Source of the DNA: CANLWN01 sp039815505 | GTDB lineage: Bacteria; Bacteroidota; Bacteroidia; Flavobacteriales; Flavobacteriaceae | Length of the DNA stretch: 8,006 nucleotides | NCBI GenBank assembly: GCA_039815505.1 | Contig: JBCBZE010000153.1 | Coordinates: 1 to 8,006, forward strand | Direction of reading: 5' to 3' | Shown here: positions 6,393 through 8,006 of the stretch, piece after piece | Position numbering within the stretch: position 1 is the first letter of the stretch | How the letters are laid out: every line of letters begins with the position of its first letter | Position numbers and translations under genes: made by a program | Notes under the pieces: generated by a model | The model's database searches: none | Seen by the model: the letters and a program-made list of their open reading frames with translations, nothing else | What the model was told of the DNA's origin: nothing

Positions 6393-7882
6393 ACCCTTTT
6401 GAGAAAACATATGGCACGGATTACTTAAATAAGCCCTGGGCTATTGCAATTTTGCTGTCTCTTGCCGTGATATGCGCACACTTAACCGCTTCAAAGGGGT
6501 TACTTGTAGGCATGGCCATGATTATTTTACCAATTGCCCTGGTTTATTTGGCCGTATTGTTCGTAAAACCCAAAATTGGGTTAATCACCATATTCGTTTT
6601 GAACTTTCTTATCCTTGGGTTGGGGAGATACATTCCCATGACCTGGGGATTATTGATAGATGGCATTTTGTTTTTAATGTATTTGGCATTGTTCTTCAAG
6701 GCATTTAGAATGAAAATCCCATGGACAAGGGCAAAATCACAGCTTACCTTATTGGTTAGCATTTGGTTTGGATATGCCCTGTTTCAAGCTGTAAATCCAG
6801 AGGCCGTAAGCATTGAAGCCTGGTTTTATGCCATGCGGGGTCTCGCCCTATATCAATGGCTTCTTATTCCTTTGTTATTTATCATTTATAATGGTCCCAA
6901 GGACTTGAAAATATTCTTAATCATTTGGGGCGTTCTCTCTTTTTTGGGAACGCTAAAAGGGTGTCAACAATTATTTTTTGGTGTAGACCCTTTTGAACAA
7001 AAGTGGTTGGATAATGGTGGGTCCTTGACCCATGTACTTTTTGGTAAGCTACGAATTTTCTCTTTTTATTCAGATGCAGGTCAATTTGGAGCGTCCCAAG
7101 GCCATGCGGGAGTGGTTTTTGGGGTGCTGGCCCTCTTCACCAAAAGCAAAAGGTTCCAAATTTTCTGTATCGTAGTTGCCCTTGCAGGGCTCTACGGAAT
7201 GTTGATCTCGGGAACAAGAGGTGCCATTGCCGTACCTGCGGCTGGTGGGATTATGTATCTAATCCTTAGGAAGAACATCCCAATTTTAGTAGCCGGTGCA
7301 ATCATGGGGGTTGGAATATTTGTGTTCTTTGCGCACACTACAATCTTGAACAACAATGCCCAGATTAGAAGAATGCGAACCGCATTTGATCCTAATGATG
7401 CCTCCTTGCAAGTGCGTCTCGCCAATCAAAGAAAGCTATCCAATTATTTGGCTTCTCGCCCATTTGGTGGCGGTATCGGATCCACAGGTAACTGGGGACA
7501 GCGTTTTTCATCACATACATTCCTCGCCAATACCGCAACCGATAGTTGGTTTGTAGCGATCTGGGCAGATACCGGAATAGTAGGTCTATATCTACACCTG
7601 TTCATCTTATTCTTTGTCCTTATTACCGGGGCGTACAATGTTATGTTCAAAATTCGTGACGATTGGTTAAAAGGTCAAATCAGTGCATTGGTCTGCGGAA
7701 TGTTCGGCATAATGGCAGCCTCCTATGGGAACGGGGTGTTTGGTCAGTTCCCCACATGTATTTTAATGTATACAGGCATGGTATTTATGTTTCTGGCACC
7801 AAAATTAGATAAGAAAATTATGGCCGCAAAAGAAGCGAAATCACAAGAAATAAATTTAGGGAGCGCCCTACAATTAAAATAA
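6389..7882 (+). CDS. Wzy-type polysaccharide polymerase / O-antigen ligase family membrane protein
   Basis: A 497-residue protein with roughly 12-14 candidate membrane segments and a large hydrophilic loop (about 316-390) near the C-terminal third, the architecture of the Wzy_C/O-antigen ligase family (PF04932 type). Family-like landmarks are SGTRGA (274-279) at the start of a membrane segment, RPFGGGIGS (357-365) in the loop, His376, and DTGIVGL (394-400) opening the next membrane segment. The frequent family motif HN before that segment reads TD here (384-385). In this context, after a flippase and a co-polymerase, the likely role is periplasmic polymerisation of lipid-linked repeat units; ligase activity cannot be excluded, since the two activities share the fold and are hard to separate by sequence. 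The cytoplasmic C-terminal tail (about 471-497) is charged. Translation starts inside the flippase stop (ATGA); the next gene follows 10 bases after the stop. Confidence 0.85.
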   Translation: MNPFEKTYGTDYLNKPWAIAILLSLAVICAHLTASKGLLVGMAMIILPIALVYLAVLFVKPKIGLITIFVLNFLILGLGRYIPMTWGLLIDGILFLMYLALFFKAFRMKIPWTRAKSQLTLLVSIWFGYALFQAVNPEAVSIEAWFYAMRGLALYQWLLIPLLFIIYNGPKDLKIFLIIWGVLSFLGTLKGCQQLFFGVDPFEQKWLDNGGSLTHVLFGKLRIFSFYSDAGQFGASQGHAGVVFGVLALFTKSKRFQIFCIVVALAGLYGMLISGTRGAIAVPAAGGIMYLILRKNIPILVAGAIMGVGIFVFFAHTTILNNNAQIRRMRTAFDPNDASLQVRLANQRKLSNYLASRPFGGGIGSTGNWGQRFSSHTFLANTATDSWFVAIWADTGIVGLYLHLFILFFVLITGAYNVMFKIRDDWLKGQISALVCGMFGIMAASYGNGVFGQFPTCILMYTGMVFMFLAPKLDKKIMAAKEAKSQEINLGSALQLK

Positions 7883-7892
7883 AATTAGGAAC

Positions 7893-8006
7893 ATGGCAAC
7901 ACAGCAACCTTTGGTATCCATCATCAGCATAAATTATAATGAATCGGAAGTTACAATGGAGATGTTGGATTCACTGAAAAACCAATCCTATGATAATATT
8001 GAGATA
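7893..8006 (+). CDS. Family 2 glycosyltransferase, N-terminal fragment (runs off the window)
   Basis: Thirty-eight codons are visible before the window ends, with no stop. The start MATQQPLVSIISINYNESE matches the opening strand of GT-A glycosyltransferases of family 2 (VSIIxxNYN), and the following MLDSLKNQSYDNIEI matches the helix and second strand (SLxxQxYxNxEI) common to this family. Such enzymes add sugars from nucleotide donors to the lipid-linked repeat unit on the cytoplasmic face; donor and acceptor cannot be told because the DxD motif lies beyond the window. ATTAGGA lies just before the ATG at 7893 and may serve as the ribosome binding site. The 10-base gap after the polymerase gene places it in the same operon. 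Confidence 0.88.
   Translation, partial: MATQQPLVSIISINYNESEVTMEMLDSLKNQSYDNIEI

Noticed and set aside
1..8006. CRISPR array, tRNA/rRNA gene, insertion sequence or attachment site
   Set aside because: No regularly spaced repeats, RNA gene patterns, transposase-like frames or terminal inverted repeats were seen on reading the window.

Overview
The window looks like part of an exopolysaccharide or capsule biosynthesis locus from a bacterium of the phylum Bacteroidota, most likely a marine member of the Flavobacteriaceae. I infer this from the AT-rich DNA, the A-rich sequences before start codons in place of strong GGAGG sites, and the Bacteroidota-style variants of the sugar transferase motifs (HLNQY, SIVGNRPLPLYEAE, C-terminal QKENV). 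The genus cannot be fixed from the sequence alone. All genes lie on the + strand and coding density is high; no stretch without a gene exceeds about 105 bases.

Layout. Positions 1-105 are AT-rich and apparently non-coding. Next come two small signalling genes: a single-domain STAS-like protein (106-408) and a canonical single-domain response regulator (484-852). The 75-base gap between them contains a perfect 14-bp palindrome and a tiny possible leader ORF. From 873 onward the genes are packed as one transcription unit: a degenerate receiver domain fused to a phosphoglycosyl transferase (873-2069, GTG start), a half-length TolC-like outer-membrane protein (2072-2812), a Wzz/GumC-type polysaccharide co-polymerase with a degenerate kinase-like cytoplasmic domain (2815-5046), a Wzx-like flippase (5046-6392), a Wzy/O-antigen-ligase-family protein (6389-7882), and the start of a family 2 glycosyltransferase (7893 to the window edge). 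Gaps after 852 are 20, 2, 2, -1, -4 and 10 bases, which suggests co-transcription and translational coupling.

How they may work together. The genes fit a Wzx/Wzy-dependent pathway. The transferase loads the first sugar phosphate onto undecaprenyl phosphate, glycosyltransferases extend the unit, Wzx flips it, Wzy polymerises it under control of the co-polymerase, and an outer-membrane component exports it. No Wza-type export protein (OPX) is in the window; the TolC-like protein sits where one might be expected.

The most interesting part is the signalling layer. The receiver fused to the initiating transferase has Glu at the phospho-acceptor position and lacks the acidic pair and conserved Lys. 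The STAS protein has Asp at the position that is a phosphorylatable Ser in SpoIIAA-type proteins. The standalone regulator keeps every phosphorylation residue. The three may form a post-translational switch on the first step of polysaccharide synthesis; this is inference, not demonstrated.
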